Positions 8,605 to 16,775 of a DNA stretch of 64,000 nucleotides are shown piece after piece. The translations under genes and the position numbers were made by a program. Below the pieces are notes generated by a model. That model ran no database searches, was not told where the DNA came from, and saw nothing but the letters and a program-made list of their open reading frames with translations. The stretch's first letter is position 1, and each line of letters opens with the position of its first letter. The stretch comes from JAKZRT01 sp965247915 (GTDB lineage: Bacteria; Pseudomonadota; Alphaproteobacteria; Rhodobacterales; Rhodobacteraceae), in NCBI GenBank assembly GCA_965247915.1, contig OZ252048.1:992001-1056000 (forward strand). The letters run 5' to 3'.

Positions 8605-10041
8605 ATGGTGCGAGTTAGGCACGAAAGGCCTGATCCCGCAACTTCACTGGAAGTTAGGGTGCCGATGCAGCTTGCATTGGCCAGCGGACAGCGGATTGCT
8701 GTCAGCGCGCTTTCGCTCGACGGTCTGCGCCTGGCTGAGACCGCCGATATCAGCCCGGTGCGCGGCGATCTTATCGTGCCGTTCCAAGGCTTTGACGTTG
8801 CGGTTCCGGTTATTTTCGCCAATTCCTATGGCGAAACCTTCCTGTGGTTTTCAAAACTGCCGTCGCGGTCGCGCGAGATGATCGACCTCTTTCACCGGTC
8901 GATCCTGCGCGGCGAAATGGTGTGCGGCGAGGACATCATCACCCGGCTCGATACGCCCGTCGACCTGATTCCGATGGAGGAAACCACCGAGGAAGCCAAA
9001 GCCGGCAAAGCCCGGAAAAGCCCGAGGTGGCTGCGCAGTATATGGCAAATTCTGTTTTATTTGCTGTTGACGCTGGCCGTCGTTCTGACTGTCGGCGAAA
9101 AGGCCTGGAACCGGCTCAACACCACCCAGGTCGACTTTGGGCGTGTGGCAGCGCCCCTCGAACGCCACATCGCAACGGTCAACGGGTTTGCCTACCGCAT
9201 TGATGTCGAGGTCGGCGACGAGGTCGAGGTCGGCGATCTGATGATCCTGGTTGCCAACCCCGACACCCAAAGCGCAATCGAGCGGACGCGGGCCAGCATC
9301 ACGCTGGCCGAACGGCGGCTGAAACGGGTTGACGACAGTCTGGCGCAGGTCGAACGGGTCCGGCTGGCCAAACGCTGGCCTTATGAGATGGCGCTGCTGG
9401 ACGCGATTGCCGTGCATCATTACCGCGACTTCACCGCCGGGTGGGATCTGGACGACGTTATGGCCGCGCTGGCGGTGCTCAAGGCCTTTGACGCCGATCC
9501 GTGGTTTGATGAACCGATGCGGGTGCGGCTGCTGGCCGATCGGACCGAACGCCGCGAAGAGATTGTCGCCGACCTGCGACAGTTGCGGCGCGATCTGGGC
9601 ACCCGAAAAGGGGTCGCGTCCGCCGCAAATATTGTGGCCAATACCGACGGCATCGTGCGCGCGATCAATGTCCAGAAAGGTCAGTACCTGATCCGCGGAT
9701 TTCCTGCCGTCGATGTCGAGGTCGACAGCCCGCGCTTTATCCACGGCCACGTAAATTCCAAACTGGCCGACAAGCTGTTTGTCGGCATGGACGCGCGTTT
9801 TTCCCTTCGAACCAAAGACGGCGAACGTGCATACAGGGCGAAAATCGTCGGCTTCGATGAAATCGACAGCACGGTTCCGAGCGAACACGTTGGCGTCCCG
9901 GTTCAGCTGGAAGCCAACAATCTGACCGTGCGGACGTCGCGCGAACGGTTGGTGCCGGGAACGCCCGCGCATGCCTTTGCCGACCGGCGCCTGTGGTATC
10001 GGTTCAAGTTGAAGGTGGCCTCCCTTGCTTGGTGGAATTGA
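8605..10041 (+). CDS. PilZ-like/HlyD-like membrane-fusion protein (Alg44-type architecture)
   Basis: 478 aa. Residues about 10-110 form a beta-rich domain placed like the PilZ domain of Alg44. The motif that would be D/N-x-S-x-x-G is ALSLDG here, so the acidic residue is missing and cyclic-di-GMP binding is doubtful. One transmembrane helix (about 146-164) follows. The periplasmic part has the biotinyl/lipoyl-like half-motif of HlyD adaptors (NGFAYRIDVEVGDEVEVGDLMILV), an alpha-hairpin (about 225-335) and the second half-motif (ANTDGIVRAINVQKGQYLIRG). This architecture occurs in exopolysaccharide export systems. No glycosyltransferase gene is next to it, because IS DNA follows. Confidence 0.6.
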   Translation: MVRVRHERPDPATSLEVRVPMQLALASGQRIAVSALSLDGLRLAETADISPVRGDLIVPFQGFDVAVPVIFANSYGETFLWFSKLPSRSREMIDLFHRSILRGEMVCGEDIITRLDTPVDLIPMEETTEEAKAGKARKSPRWLRSIWQILFYLLLTLAVVLTVGEKAWNRLNTTQVDFGRVAAPLERHIATVNGFAYRIDVEVGDEVEVGDLMILVANPDTQSAIERTRASITLAERRLKRVDDSLAQVERVRLAKRWPYEMALLDAIAVHHYRDFTAGWDLDDVMAALAVLKAFDADPWFDEPMRVRLLADRTERREEIVADLRQLRRDLGTRKGVASAANIVANTDGIVRAINVQKGQYLIRGFPAVDVEVDSPRFIHGHVNSKLADKLFVGMDARFSLRTKDGERAYRAKIVGFDEIDSTVPSEHVGVPVQLEANNLTVRTSRERLVPGTPAHAFADRRLWYRFKLKVASLAWWN

Positions 10042-10122
10042 TCAAAAATCCCTTGACGCCGAATTGGTGCGGCTTATGTCACCGGCCCCGACCGGGTTTC
10101 GCAAGTGGACGCCCGCCTTTCT
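10042..10122 (+). promoter_or_regulatory. Orphan promoter-like sequence ending at an IS boundary
   Basis: About 11 bp after the preceding stop there is TTGACG followed about 16 bp later by TATGTC, resembling a sigma-70 promoter. Downstream is a GC-rich leader that stops at the left end of the IS903-like element. No coding sequence follows except the transposase. It may be the control region of a gene lost in a rearrangement, or it may drive the transposase. Confidence 0.3.
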
Positions 10123-11225
10123 GAGACGTTGTTGCAGGAACACAGGTAGTTCTGGTAATCGGGTGCTCCACCTCTGATCTGGACACTTGAATGCCGCATA
10201 AATTCAACGCTGCTCGTCGCCACAAGTTTCCGAAGAAACGATATCGGGTGACAAATTGGGCGGAGTACACCGAAATCCTGCGGCGTCGTGACGATCTGAC
10301 CATCTGGGTCACTGACGATACGCTGAAACAATGGCGAGCGCCGCGCCGGACGACTCCGGGAGGTCAGCCGAAATATTCGAACATTTCGATCGAGACCTGC
10401 CTGACTCTGCGTACGATTTACAAACTACCGCTGCGCCAGACCCAAGGGCTGATGCGCAGCATCGCTCGGCTGATGGGAGTAGACATTCCGGTGCCGGATT
10501 TCTCAACACTGTCGCGCCGCGGGCTCGGCTTGAGATTGCCTGCAAAGCCTCGGGTCGACAGAACCGAGCCGATCCATCTGACCATGGACAGTACTGGATT
10601 GAAGATCTTTGGCGAGGGCGAGTGGCTGCAGGTCAAGCATGAAACAAAGGCCAAACGCAAATCGTGGAGAAAGCTACACCTCGGCCTGGACCTCACAACC
10701 GGCGAGATCATCTGCTCGGATCTGACGCTGGACCACGTCGGCGATAGCACGGCCTTGCCCGGGCTTCTGGATCAGTTCGACGGGCCGGTTTCGCGATTTC
10801 TGGCGGATGGGGCCTATGACGGCACCCCGACCAGAAATCTGCTCACGGCGCGTTTTGGCGATGCAGTCGAGGTCATCATTCCACCGCCAAAAAACGCCGT
10901 TCTCGCCCTGAAATCGCGCGATGATCCATCCCTCCGCGACCAGCACATCGCCCAGATACAGACGTACGGCCGACTGGCATGGCAAGTCAGAAGCGGCTAC
11001 AATCAGCGCAGTCGCGCGGAAGCACAAATTGGTCGTTGGAAAAGTGTGATCGGGTCGAAACTGAGATCGCGGCGGTTCGAAAATCAGAAAACTGAGGCAC
11101 AGATCGGTGTGCGGGCTCTTAACAGAATGACCGAACTTGGCTGTGCCAGGTTTGAGTCAGTTGGCTGACCATTTTCACGGGTAAGGGTACTCCGCGCTTG
11201 TCCGGTGATTGATGCAACACGGCCC
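10123..11225 (+). mobile_element. IS5-family (IS903-like) insertion sequence
   Basis: The element is placed by its transposase gene and by imperfect terminal inverted repeats. The left end reads GAGACGTTGTTGCAGGAA near 10123; the reverse complement of the right end reads GGGCCGTGTTGCATCAATC ending at 11225. Both resemble IS903-type ends (GGCTTTGTTGCA...). Ends are accurate to a few bases only. The 9 bp outside the left end do not match the 9 bp outside the right end, so no target duplication is visible. The two flanks also belong to unrelated genes, indicating a rearrangement or adjacent deletion. Confidence 0.65.
10191..11168 (+). CDS. IS5-family (IS903-type) transposase
   Basis: 325 aa, full length for the group. 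The N-terminus (RHKFPKKRYRVTNWAEY, then LRRRDDLTIWVTDDTL) is typical of IS903-like enzymes. The DDE catalytic core is visible: LTMDSTGLK, FLADGAYDG, and the glutamate in RSRAEAQIGRWK near the C-terminus. It catalyses cut-and-paste or replicative transposition of the surrounding element. No stop or frameshift is seen, so it is probably active. The ATG follows a weak ribosome binding site. Confidence 0.92.
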   Translation: MPHKFNAARRHKFPKKRYRVTNWAEYTEILRRRDDLTIWVTDDTLKQWRAPRRTTPGGQPKYSNISIETCLTLRTIYKLPLRQTQGLMRSIARLMGVDIPVPDFSTLSRRGLGLRLPAKPRVDRTEPIHLTMDSTGLKIFGEGEWLQVKHETKAKRKSWRKLHLGLDLTTGEIICSDLTLDHVGDSTALPGLLDQFDGPVSRFLADGAYDGTPTRNLLTARFGDAVEVIIPPPKNAVLALKSRDDPSLRDQHIAQIQTYGRLAWQVRSGYNQRSRAEAQIGRWKSVIGSKLRSRRFENQKTEAQIGVRALNRMTELGCARFESVG

Positions 11226-11933
11226 AATTACACCGCCTATCCGCTGATCCGTCAGGCCCGCGCCATGGTGGATGCCGGTGATCTGGGCGCGGTCCGGGTC
11301 GTCCAGGTTGAATACGCCCAGGACTGGCTGACCGCGGCGGCGCAGGGCAAACAGGCCAGTTGGCGCACCGATCCGGCGCGCGCCGGGATGGGCGGCTGCG
11401 TCGGCGACATCGGCACCCATGCTTTCAATCTGGCAAACTTCGTGACCGGCCAGCGCGCTACCGGGATTGCCGCCGATCTTCAAACCTTCGTGCCCGGACG
11501 CCAGGTCGATGACAACGTGCAGGTTCTGCTGCGCTTTGACGGTGGCGCGCGCGGCATGCTCTGGGCCAGTCAGCTTGCGGTCGGCAATGAAAACGGCCTG
11601 CGGCTCAGGCTCTATGGCGAACGTGGCGGGCTGGGATGGGCGCAGGAAAACCCCAACTGCATGACCATTACGCGCTTCGGTCAGCCCAAGACCATCATCA
11701 CCCGCGGCGGGCCCGGCACCGGCGACCAGGCCGCCGCCGTCACCCGCGTTCACGCCGGGCACCCCGAGGGCTATCTGGAAGGGTTCGCCACGATTTACCG
11801 CGAAGCCGCTGCCCTGATCCGCGGCCAGGGCGCGGCTTTGCTGCCGGGCCTTGCCGACGGGATCGACGGCATGCGTTTCATCGCCGCCTGCATCGCCTCG
11901 TCGCGGGCCAACACCGCCTGGGTCGCGCTTTGA
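11226..11933 (+). pseudogene. Gfo/Idh/MocA-family oxidoreductase, 5'-truncated remnant
   Basis: About 235 codons of the C-terminal domain remain, beginning NYTAYPLIRQARAMVDAG immediately after the IS right end. The retained part has the family features: RVVQVEYAQDW, GDIGTHAFNLANFVTG (a conserved H in the active-site region), a beta-sheet dimer interface and the LADGIDGMRFI helix near the end. The N-terminal Rossmann NAD(P)-binding domain (about 140 residues) is absent from this window. The remaining frame is intact to TGA at 11931-11933, implying recent loss. No functional start is present apart from an IS-derived GTG at 11205. Confidence 0.8.
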
Positions 11934-12058
11934 CCGAGCCTGAGACCGGTTATTGCGGTGTCGCCAGGGCCGCCGCTCCGCCCCGCCAAAAAGCGAATTC
12001 ACCGGCAGGTATTTCGCTACGCAAAGAATTCTGCTCCCATCATTCTTCCAGAAATACT

Positions 12059-12219
12059 TATCTGTCCGCGGTCTGCTATTTTGTTGGCGGGCGGGAGGCC
12101 GGCAAATACTTGACCCGCTTTGAGGTCGTCTGGGAGCCGGGTCCCCAGCCCCTTGGGTAACCACCCAAACCGAACTGTTGACTGGCCCGGCGCTGTTGTC
12201 GCCAAGGCCGCAGATAAGG
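12059..12219 (+). ncRNA. Candidate bridge RNA of IS110 copy 1
   Basis: This 161-nt leader between the element's left end and the transposase ATG is identical in the second copy. Visible structure: hairpin TTGGGT-aacc-ACCCAA (12153-12168), a CTGGG/CCCAG stem just before it, and hairpin GGCG-ctgttgt-CGCC (12189-12203). AAATACTT (12104-12111) matches the left target half plus CT core. CTGTTG in the last hairpin loop (12193-12198) matches the left donor end, and CAGATAAG (12211-12218) is the exact complement of CTTATCTG at the element start. These are the guides expected of an IS621-type bridge RNA. An unambiguous right target guide was not found. Confidence 0.65.
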
Positions 12220-13173
12220 ATGGATAACGTGACCTTAACACCTTACTTCGCGGGATGCGACATTTCGCGGGACGGCCTGGACATTTGCCTGTTGCAGGGC
12301 GACAGCGAGCGTCATTTCAGTTTGCCGAACACGCCGCAGGGCCATGCGATGCTGCTTGAGAAGTTGGCCGGAACATCGCCTGAGCTCGTCGTTCTGGAGG
12401 CCAGTGGCGGCTATGAATCGGCGCTGTATGAGGCCCTTCAGGGCGCCGGAGTTCTGGTGGCGCGGCTGCTGCCCCAGCGGGTCCGGCAATTCGCCTATGC
12501 AGGCGGGCAACTGGCCAAGACCGACCGGATCGATGCCTATATTCTGGCGCTGTTCGGCCAGCGGATGCGCCCCGCACCAAGCCTCGATGAGCCAGCAGGT
12601 CAGCGCTACATCAAGGCTTTGACCACGCGACGGCGGGCGCTTCTGACCCGCCGCATTGCCGAAAAATGCCAGCTCAAACAAGCCGCGTTTGAAGATATCC
12701 GCGCCATGATCCGCCACGCACTGACCCGGTTGGAGGCCGATATCAGGGCGCTGGACGCGCAGATCAATGCCCTGATCGAAGCGGACACGGCCTGGCGCAA
12801 TCGCGCCCGCCGCCTGACCAGCCTTCCCGGGATCGGGGCGGTCACCAGTGCGGCGATGATTGCCGGGCTTCCCGAGCTCGGCCGCGTCACACGCGGGGAA
12901 ATCGCCGCTCTGGTCGGCGTGGCACCGTTCGCGCGGCAAAGCGGTCGCTGGCGTGGCAAACGGGTGTGCCGCGGCGGGCGAAAAGACCTGCGAAATACCC
13001 TCTACATGGCGGCGCTGTCGGCGACACGCGCCAAAAGAACCCCGTTCTCTGCCCTCTACCAGCGGCTCGTCGATGCAGGAAAACCACCCAAACTGGCCAT
13101 CACCGCCGTCATGCGAAAAATGGTCGTTACCCTGAATGCAATGGAACGTGATCAGAAATTCTACGCAATATAA
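12220..13173 (+). CDS. IS110-family transposase (DEDD recombinase), copy 1
   Basis: 317 aa from the ATG at 12220, preceded by AAGG. The N-terminal RuvC-like DEDD domain shows the acidic residues in FAGCDISRDGLDIC, VLEASGGYES and KTDRIDAYILA. A coiled-coil linker follows, then the transposase_20 domain with the helix-hairpin-helix-like LPGIGAVTSAAMIAGLPELG and GGRKDLRNTLYMAAL. It recombines donor and target without classical inverted repeats, in the IS621 model guided by a bridge RNA. A few base differences separate it from the other copy (for example GVLVARL here, GVPVARL there). Confidence 0.93.
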   Translation: MDNVTLTPYFAGCDISRDGLDICLLQGDSERHFSLPNTPQGHAMLLEKLAGTSPELVVLEASGGYESALYEALQGAGVLVARLLPQRVRQFAYAGGQLAKTDRIDAYILALFGQRMRPAPSLDEPAGQRYIKALTTRRRALLTRRIAEKCQLKQAAFEDIRAMIRHALTRLEADIRALDAQINALIEADTAWRNRARRLTSLPGIGAVTSAAMIAGLPELGRVTRGEIAALVGVAPFARQSGRWRGKRVCRGGRKDLRNTLYMAALSATRAKRTPFSALYQRLVDAGKPPKLAITAVMRKMVVTLNAMERDQKFYAI

Positions 13174-13184
13174 ACACTGTTGCT

Positions 13185-13240
13185 CCGGGGGGTGCGGAGG
13201 GCTGGCCCCCGCGTAGCGGCGCACGCCAGAGCGGCGCAAC
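13185..13240 (-). repeat. Dispersed GC-rich 3'-end repeat of the threonine aldolase gene, split by IS110
   Basis: On the minus strand, downstream of the threonine aldolase stop, the sequence is GGGGGCCAGCCCTCCGCACC then CCCCGG. Its natural continuation AGTATTTCTGGAAGAATG lies beyond the IS at 12058-12041. Related copies occur at 23377-23420, 48822-48870, 51672-51725 and 54166-54212. The position after stops and the hairpin followed by an AT-rich tail suggest a transcription-terminator-like element. Confidence 0.6.
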
Positions 13241-14278
13241 CTAGAATAATCCCAGAAACCGGTCCACATCCGCGTCCCGGACCGACCAATCGCAGACCAT
13301 TCGGCATGGGACCATTTCGCCATCAGCGCCTGCGTCCAGAGGCCCCATGATTTCATAAATCGCGCCGGCATCGACTGCGCGCCGATGCGCCGCGCGGGGC
13401 AGGCTCAGAAATGCTAGGTTGGCGTCCGCCGGATAGTCAAATCGGGCGCCCGCATTGTCTTGCAACCCTTTGAAAAGTTTCTGACCCGCAGAATTTGCAC
13501 GCGCCGCGGTTTCAAGCCAGTGACCGCCGTCCAGATAGGCCTCCATCTGGGCCGCGAGATAACGGTTTTTCGAAAACAGATGTCCGGCGCGCTTGCGGCG
13601 CAATTCAAATTCGCGCGCGTGCGACGGATCGAAGAAGATCGCCGCCTCGACCCCCAGACATCCGTTCTTGGTGCCGCCGAAACTCAGCGCATCGACGCCC
13701 GCTTTCCAGGTTACTTCGGCGGGCGAGCAGCCAAGCGCCACAAGGGCGTTGGCAAAGCGCGCACCGTCCATGTGCATCTTGATCCCATGTCGCCGGGCGA
13801 CCGATCCGATCGCCGCGATCTGATCCAGCGTATAAGCCCCGCCTGCATCGGTAAGCTGAGTGATCGACACCGCACCCGGCTGGGCGTTGTGGATGCCGTG
13901 AGGTGTTGCGCCGACAATCATCTCTTCCAGCGCGATCGGGTCGATCCGGTCGTTGTTGCCGACAAGGGTGATGCGCGCGCCGCCGGTGTAGAACTCGACG
14001 GCGTTGCACTCATCGTCGCGAATATGGGCGAAATGGGCGGAATATATCTCGTCCCAGGGCTGCACCAGCGTTGCCAGGATCAGCGCGTTGGTCGCCGTAC
14101 CGGTACCGGTCAGAAAAATTTCGGCCTGGGGCGCTTCAAAGACCTCGCGAAGCATGGCCCGCACCCGGTCCATGCCTGCATCATCACCGTAGGATGGCTG
14201 ATATCCCTCGTTCGCCGCCGCCAGCGCCTCGATAATTTTCGGATGCGCCGACCCGCAGTTGTCGGAGGCGAAGTTCAT
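13241..14278 (-). CDS. Low-specificity L-threonine aldolase (PLP-dependent)
   Basis: 345 aa, full length. The start MNFASDNCGSAHPKI is typical of this aldolase group. The active-site Asp171 lies in HMDGARFANAL and the Schiff-base lysine is K204 in SFGGTKNG. It cleaves L-threonine or L-allo-threonine and related beta-hydroxy amino acids to glycine plus aldehyde in the cytoplasm. Its ATG overlaps the stop of the upstream YcgN-like gene (ATGA), so it is the last gene of a ribF-ycgN-ltaE-type operon. Substrate range cannot be told from sequence. Confidence 0.9.
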   Translation of the reverse strand: MNFASDNCGSAHPKIIEALAAANEGYQPSYGDDAGMDRVRAMLREVFEAPQAEIFLTGTGTATNALILATLVQPWDEIYSAHFAHIRDDECNAVEFYTGGARITLVGNNDRIDPIALEEMIVGATPHGIHNAQPGAVSITQLTDAGGAYTLDQIAAIGSVARRHGIKMHMDGARFANALVALGCSPAEVTWKAGVDALSFGGTKNGCLGVEAAIFFDPSHAREFELRRKRAGHLFSKNRYLAAQMEAYLDGGHWLETAARANSAGQKLFKGLQDNAGARFDYPADANLAFLSLPRAAHRRAVDAGAIYEIMGPLDAGADGEMVPCRMVCDWSVRDADVDRFLGLF

Positions 14279-14745
14279 GTCTCATCCCCAATTATGTAAT
14301 CTTCCCAGTCTTCTTCGGGCACCTCAAATTCGAACACCGTCCAGCCGCGCACGGATACCCCCGCATCGTGGACGCTTTCAGCATCACCCGAGATCAGCGG
14401 GTGCCAGTCGTAAAGCGGCTTGCCTTCCCATCTTAGTTTGTACGCGCAGGTGGGTGACAGCCAATAAGCGATGTCGGCGATGGTCTTGGGCGTCAGAAAG
14501 ATACATTCGGGCACCAGCGACCGGCGAGTATCATATTGCCCGCATCGGCAGGTGTGACTGTCCAACAGGCGGCAGGCCACGCGGGTCATGGCCACCGCGC
14601 CGGTTTCTTCGTCTTTCAGTTTGTTCAGGCAAAAGCGCCCGCAACCATCGCACAGCGCTTCCCATTCGGTAGGTGTCAATTCGGTCAAAGGCACGGTTTC
14701 CCAGAACCGGTCGCGCATTCGGTTTGGTCCGGACGGGATGCTCAT
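14275..14745 (-). CDS. YcgN-type (UPF0260) cysteine-cluster protein
   Basis: 156 aa. The conserved core is present: FWETVPLTELTPTEWEALCDGCGRFCLNKL, then VACRLLDSHTCRCGQYDTR, CIFLTP and WLSPTCAYKL followed by WHPLISG. The eight clustered cysteines suggest a metal or Fe-S site (UPF0153/YkgJ-like), but no reaction is established. The start at 14745 is chosen because its ATG overlaps the ribF stop (ATGA); an internal start at MRDRFWE is possible. It is coupled to the threonine aldolase gene downstream. Confidence 0.88.
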   Translation of the reverse strand: MSIPSGPNRMRDRFWETVPLTELTPTEWEALCDGCGRFCLNKLKDEETGAVAMTRVACRLLDSHTCRCGQYDTRRSLVPECIFLTPKTIADIAYWLSPTCAYKLRWEGKPLYDWHPLISGDAESVHDAGVSVRGWTVFEFEVPEEDWEDYIIGDET

Positions 14746-15683
14746 TGGATGCATCCCAAGATGTCGCGGGCGCGGTCGCAATCGGCGTCCATCTGCGCGA
14801 TTAGCGGGTCCACTTGGTCAAAAGTTGCTTCGGGACGCAGGTACTCGACCAGCGCGACCGACAATTCCTCGCCGTAGAGATCGCCCTGAAAGTCAATGAG
14901 ATAGGTCTCGATATTTGGCGCATTCACGCCAAAAGTCGGCCGCACCCCAAGCGAGGCCGCACCCTGGTATGACCCGGCGTGCGGCCCGGTCAGAACGTCC
15001 GCCAGAACTGCGTAGACACCGAAACGCGGTGGGTGCAGACCCTCGATCGACATATTTGCCGTCGGAAAACCCAGATCGCGGCCACGCTGGTCGCCTTGAA
15101 TAACGGGACCGTCGATCCGGTGCCAGTGGCCCAGCATCGCGGCCGCGTCGCGCGGGCGGCCTTCGGTCAGAGCGGTGCGGATCGCGGTTGACGAAACCTG
15201 AACCGCAGCATGCGAAAGCAGGGGCACGACAGTCACACCAAACCCCAGATTGCGGCCCAGGGATTTCAGTGTCTGAGCATTTCCCGACCGGCCCTTGCCG
15301 AAGTGAAAATCGGTCCCTACCACGACATGGCAAAGCCCCAGACCCTCTGTCAGGACGTCGCGCGCAAAATCCTCGGCCGACAAACCGGCAAGCCCACGCG
15401 TGAACCCCAGTTCGTAAAGTTGGTCGATCCCCAATTTTTCCAGGCGGTGCGTCCGGGTCTCGGGTCCCATCAGGCGAAACGGTGCGGCGGCGGGCTGGAA
15501 TAGCTGGCGCGGATGCGGCTCGAAGGTCAAAACGCCAGCAGGCACACCCAATTCGCGCGCCATGGCGGTGGCGATGTCAATGACCACGCGATGTCCAAGA
15601 TGCACGCCGTCGAAATTGCCGATTGCCGCGCTGGCGCCACGGTCCTCGGGGGGAGCAAACTGATAATCACGCAGGATCCTCAT
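14742..15683 (-). CDS. ribF: Bifunctional riboflavin kinase/FAD synthetase
   Basis: 313 aa, the usual length. The N-terminal FAD synthetase nucleotidyltransferase domain begins at IGNFDGVHLGHR (about 21-32) and includes FHFGKGRSGN. The C-terminal riboflavin kinase domain has DLGFPTANM, GVYAV and GDLYGEELSVALVEYLRPE. The enzyme makes FMN from riboflavin and then FAD. It heads a three-gene translationally coupled minus-strand operon. Both domains look intact. Confidence 0.95.
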   Translation of the reverse strand: MRILRDYQFAPPEDRGASAAIGNFDGVHLGHRVVIDIATAMARELGVPAGVLTFEPHPRQLFQPAAAPFRLMGPETRTHRLEKLGIDQLYELGFTRGLAGLSAEDFARDVLTEGLGLCHVVVGTDFHFGKGRSGNAQTLKSLGRNLGFGVTVVPLLSHAAVQVSSTAIRTALTEGRPRDAAAMLGHWHRIDGPVIQGDQRGRDLGFPTANMSIEGLHPPRFGVYAVLADVLTGPHAGSYQGAASLGVRPTFGVNAPNIETYLIDFQGDLYGEELSVALVEYLRPEATFDQVDPLIAQMDADCDRARDILGCIQ

Positions 15684-15747
15684 GGCGCCTGCCTAGCCTT
15701 GGTCGCTGCGGGCTGCAAGCGGACCCGGGCGTCCAGCTTTATGTGCC

Positions 15748-16614
15748 CTATCCGTCGGACGCTGCGCTTGACATCACATCCGTCAGCGACTGGATCGTGC
15801 CGGTCACCCAGCCGTCGAGCCAGAGCCGCAGGGTATCCACTTGGCTGACATAGCTGAACAGCACTGGCCTGGCCGCAGGGACCCGGTCGGCGATCAGGGG
15901 GGCGTAAACATAGACCGCCACCGCCGCAACGGCGACGGCGATCGCGCCGATAAACCCAACCCGGAACCCAATTCGACTTTTCGGGGGGTCGTCAACTTCG
16001 GTCAGGATCGCGCGCTCGGCGTCCCTACGCGACGAAGTTGCGGTCAGGGTCGAATTTATCTCTTCGATATCGGGTAACAGATCGCGGCTGTTGGCAGTAC
16101 GATCGGTCGCGCGCGGCCTCGGCGTAATCTCGGCGGAACGGACCGCGTCCGCGACATTGTCAATCGTTGCTGCCGGCGGCGGTGTGGGCGCCGGTGCTGG
16201 CGGCGGCGGCGCTTGGTCTATGCCCAGCTCGGTTTGCGTTTCCATGACCGTATCTTCGGCAACCCGCGCGCGCCGTTCACGCTCGGCCTCTTCATGAAGG
16301 ATCGACGCGGCCTGGTCGCTGAGGTTCCGAGCCGGGGTGGGAACCGAGACGGTTTCGGGCGGCGCAGCTGGTTCAGAAGTTGCATGACCTTGCTCGGATG
16401 GCGAAGCGGCCGGTTCGGCCTCGGCCCCGGTCTGAGGTTCTGGCTGGGCCACATCGCTGTCATCGGCGCGCCGTGCCGCCGCGGCCAGAGCGCTGGCAGG
16501 TTCCTGAAACCAGGTCGTGCCACAGTTTGAGCATTGCACATCGCGCCCGTCGTCGGGGATGACAGTGTCGGCCACTTCGTACTGGGCATCGCAATTGGGA
16601 CAGGTCAGCCGCAT
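15748..16614 (-). CDS. Zinc-ribbon (MJ0042-type) single-pass membrane protein
   Basis: 288 aa starting MRLTCPNCDAQYEV. The N-terminal zinc ribbon has C5, C8, C28 and C31. A long low-complexity region rich in Ala, Pro and Glu follows, then a C-terminal transmembrane helix (about residues 217-236) and a roughly 50-residue tail. This architecture is common in alphaproteobacteria as a zinc-ribbon domain-containing protein of unknown role. The frame extends upstream to 16893, but the zinc ribbon fixes the start. It is divergent from ftsE, about 160 bp apart. Confidence 0.82.
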   Translation of the reverse strand: MRLTCPNCDAQYEVADTVIPDDGRDVQCSNCGTTWFQEPASALAAAARRADDSDVAQPEPQTGAEAEPAASPSEQGHATSEPAAPPETVSVPTPARNLSDQAASILHEEAERERRARVAEDTVMETQTELGIDQAPPPPAPAPTPPPAATIDNVADAVRSAEITPRPRATDRTANSRDLLPDIEEINSTLTATSSRRDAERAILTEVDDPPKSRIGFRVGFIGAIAVAVAAVAVYVYAPLIADRVPAARPVLFSYVSQVDTLRLWLDGWVTGTIQSLTDVMSSAASDG

Positions 16615-16775
16615 GTGTTTCCTTGTTTCCCTTGGCGGGAAATCGCCCGTTTTTAAGCCTCTTGAGCGCTGTTCTACCAGCGGATTGGCGATTGTCCAAG
16701 GGCTGAAGCGCCAAGGTGGCATTGAAAGCGCGGGCCGGACCGGGCAATAGAGACGCGACGGCAGGGAGCGGCGGC

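Larger units (their letters stand above)
12059..13184 (+). mobile_element. IS110-family insertion sequence, copy 1
   Basis: The ends were set by comparing this copy with the one at 51767-54165. Identity runs from GAAATACT at 12051 to CCGGGG at 13190, and both copies sit in the same 14-bp sequence split at a CT core. The left junction is GAAATA-CT-TATCTG (core 12057-12058) and the right junction is CTGTTG-CT-CCGGGG (core 13183-13184). There are no terminal inverted repeats, as in the IS110 group. The long non-coding part lies 5' of the transposase, the IS110 rather than IS1111 arrangement. The surrounding DNA is the GC-rich 3'-end repeat of the threonine aldolase gene. Confidence 0.85.

Noticed and set aside
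11205..11933. Functional oxidoreductase from the GTG at 11205
   Set aside because: The first seven codons come from the IS end and the Rossmann domain is missing.
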